Assembly: GCA_041486955.1 (NCBI GenBank)
Contig: JBGPML010000050.1
Coordinates: 1-5,676, forward strand
Length of the DNA stretch: 5,676 bases
DNA from: JBGPML01 sp041486955
GTDB lineage: Bacteria > Patescibacteriota > UBA1384 > 2-12-FULL-50-11 > DASWYB01
Direction of reading: 5' to 3'
In this document: positions 5,302-5,676 of the stretch, piece after piece
Layout: each line of letters starts with the position of its first letter
How positions within the stretch are numbered: the first letter of the stretch is position 1
Made by a program: the position numbers and the translations under genes
Notes under the pieces: model-generated
What the model saw: the letters and a program-made list of their open reading frames with translations, nothing else
Databases searched by the model: none
What the model was told of the DNA's origin: nothing

Positions 5302-5676
5302 TTACTCATCTATACCGCGATACCACACCTGTTTGAGAGTAAGCCCCGTATAAACAAAGCTAAACACCGAGGCGTAAACAGGGTACGGATCTTTTATTGA
5401 TGAGGAGAGATAGGCTTCTTTGGCATAAAAAAAGGCAATTACGTCGGCATGACTGGCAGCGACAATTTCTTGGCCTTGATGAGCAATTAGTTTATCTTCG
5501 ACAAATCGCCCTACTCTGCCCGTAACGGTCGGCGAGGATTCAGCATCCCGACTATCCTGTTTTGGATAATCATAGCCCGATTGAATGGGCGTGCCTTCTT
5601 GACTATGTACAACTTTGGTCTCCAATAAACGATCGTCGATAGTAATCGACACCTGAGGAAAAACCAATCCAACTAA
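5302..5676 (-). CDS. Histidine phosphatase family protein, C-terminal part (5' end outside window)
   Basis: The last 124 residues of a protein from the phosphoglycerate-mutase-like histidine phosphatase superfamily, whose members remove or transfer phosphate via a phospho-histidine. The second half of the fold is recognisable: TIDDRLLE with a probable acidic catalytic residue, then AESSPTVTGRVGRFVED, then EIVAASHADVIAFFYA. The SHAD His, encoded at 5451-5449, is the second conserved His of the family; the usual motif is SHG, so Ala in place of Gly is slightly unusual. The first motif (RHG) is not in the window. The frame is open to the window edge with no stop, and the only start codon near the edge is a TTG at 5667 inside the conserved fold with no ribosome binding site before it, so the gene must begin further upstream. 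The natural substrate cannot be told. It is 65 bases before ftsE and may share its transcript. Confidence 0.75.
   Translation of the reverse strand, partial: LVGLVFPQVSITIDDRLLETKVVHSQEGTPIQSGYDYPKQDSRDAESSPTVTGRVGRFVEDKLIAHQGQEIVAASHADVIAFFYAKEAYLSSSIKDPYPVYASVFSFVYTGLTLKQVWYRGIDE

Noticed and set aside
5302..5667. Reading the phosphatase as a complete 121-residue protein from TTG at 5667
   Set aside because: The frame stays open to the window edge, there is no ribosome binding site, and the family needs an N-terminal half with the RHG motif.
1..5676. Mobile element, CRISPR array, toxin-antitoxin or defence system
   Set aside because: No transposase or integrase, direct-repeat array, or defence-type domain was seen; the genes are housekeeping division, repair and envelope genes of uniform composition.

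Overview
The window reads as chromosomal DNA from a bacterium with a compact genome. All supported genes lie on the minus strand, so transcription runs from high to low coordinates. The layout suggests a member of the candidate phyla radiation (Patescibacteria), most likely Saccharibacteria (TM7). The reasons are the gene set and order (ftsE, ftsX, a secreted coiled-coil CHAP hydrolase, ruvB, a tiny two-helix membrane protein, a bacterial-PH membrane protein), very short gaps, and a GC content that looks to be in the mid-40s percent by eye. This is inference from gene content; no marker gene or rRNA is present, and a Gram-positive bacterium cannot be excluded from the sequence alone. The standard bacterial code fits: all genes read through without UGA, and the stops seen are UAA or UAG.

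In the order of transcription: (1) 5676-5302 is the 3' part of a histidine-phosphatase-family gene, whose start lies outside the window. (2) 5236-4544 is ftsE (ABC ATPase) and 4531-3605 is ftsX (four-helix membrane subunit), 12 bases apart, each with a Shine-Dalgarno sequence. (3) 3604-3410 is a 195-base non-coding gap. It holds a good promoter (TTGACA, 17-base spacer, TAGGGT) with an imperfect palindrome over its -10 side, and a strong ribosome binding site. (4) 3409-2228 is a secreted PcsB-like peptidoglycan hydrolase with signal peptide, long coiled coil and CHAP domain. (5) 2215-1175 is ruvB, 1150-965 a 61-residue two-helix membrane protein, and 956-51 a bPH-domain membrane protein with a long disordered tail. 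These three are packed 8-24 bases apart and lack Shine-Dalgarno motifs. (6) 50-1 may hold the beginning of another gene and contains a perfect 8-base inverted repeat.

The functional core is a cell-division wall-cleavage module. FtsE and FtsX form a membrane ATPase that, in streptococci, activates the extracellular hydrolase PcsB through contact between FtsX and the PcsB coiled coil. The same three parts are adjacent here, and the hydrolase has its own promoter, so its amount could be set separately from FtsEX. Transcripts from that promoter probably continue into ruvB and the two membrane-protein genes, since no terminator was found between them.

I found no mobile element, CRISPR array, tRNA, rRNA or clearly new system. 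The most useful observations are the corrected start of the CHAP protein (an upstream TTG is really the first half of the -35 box), the promoter with its dyad, and the unusual tail of the bPH protein.
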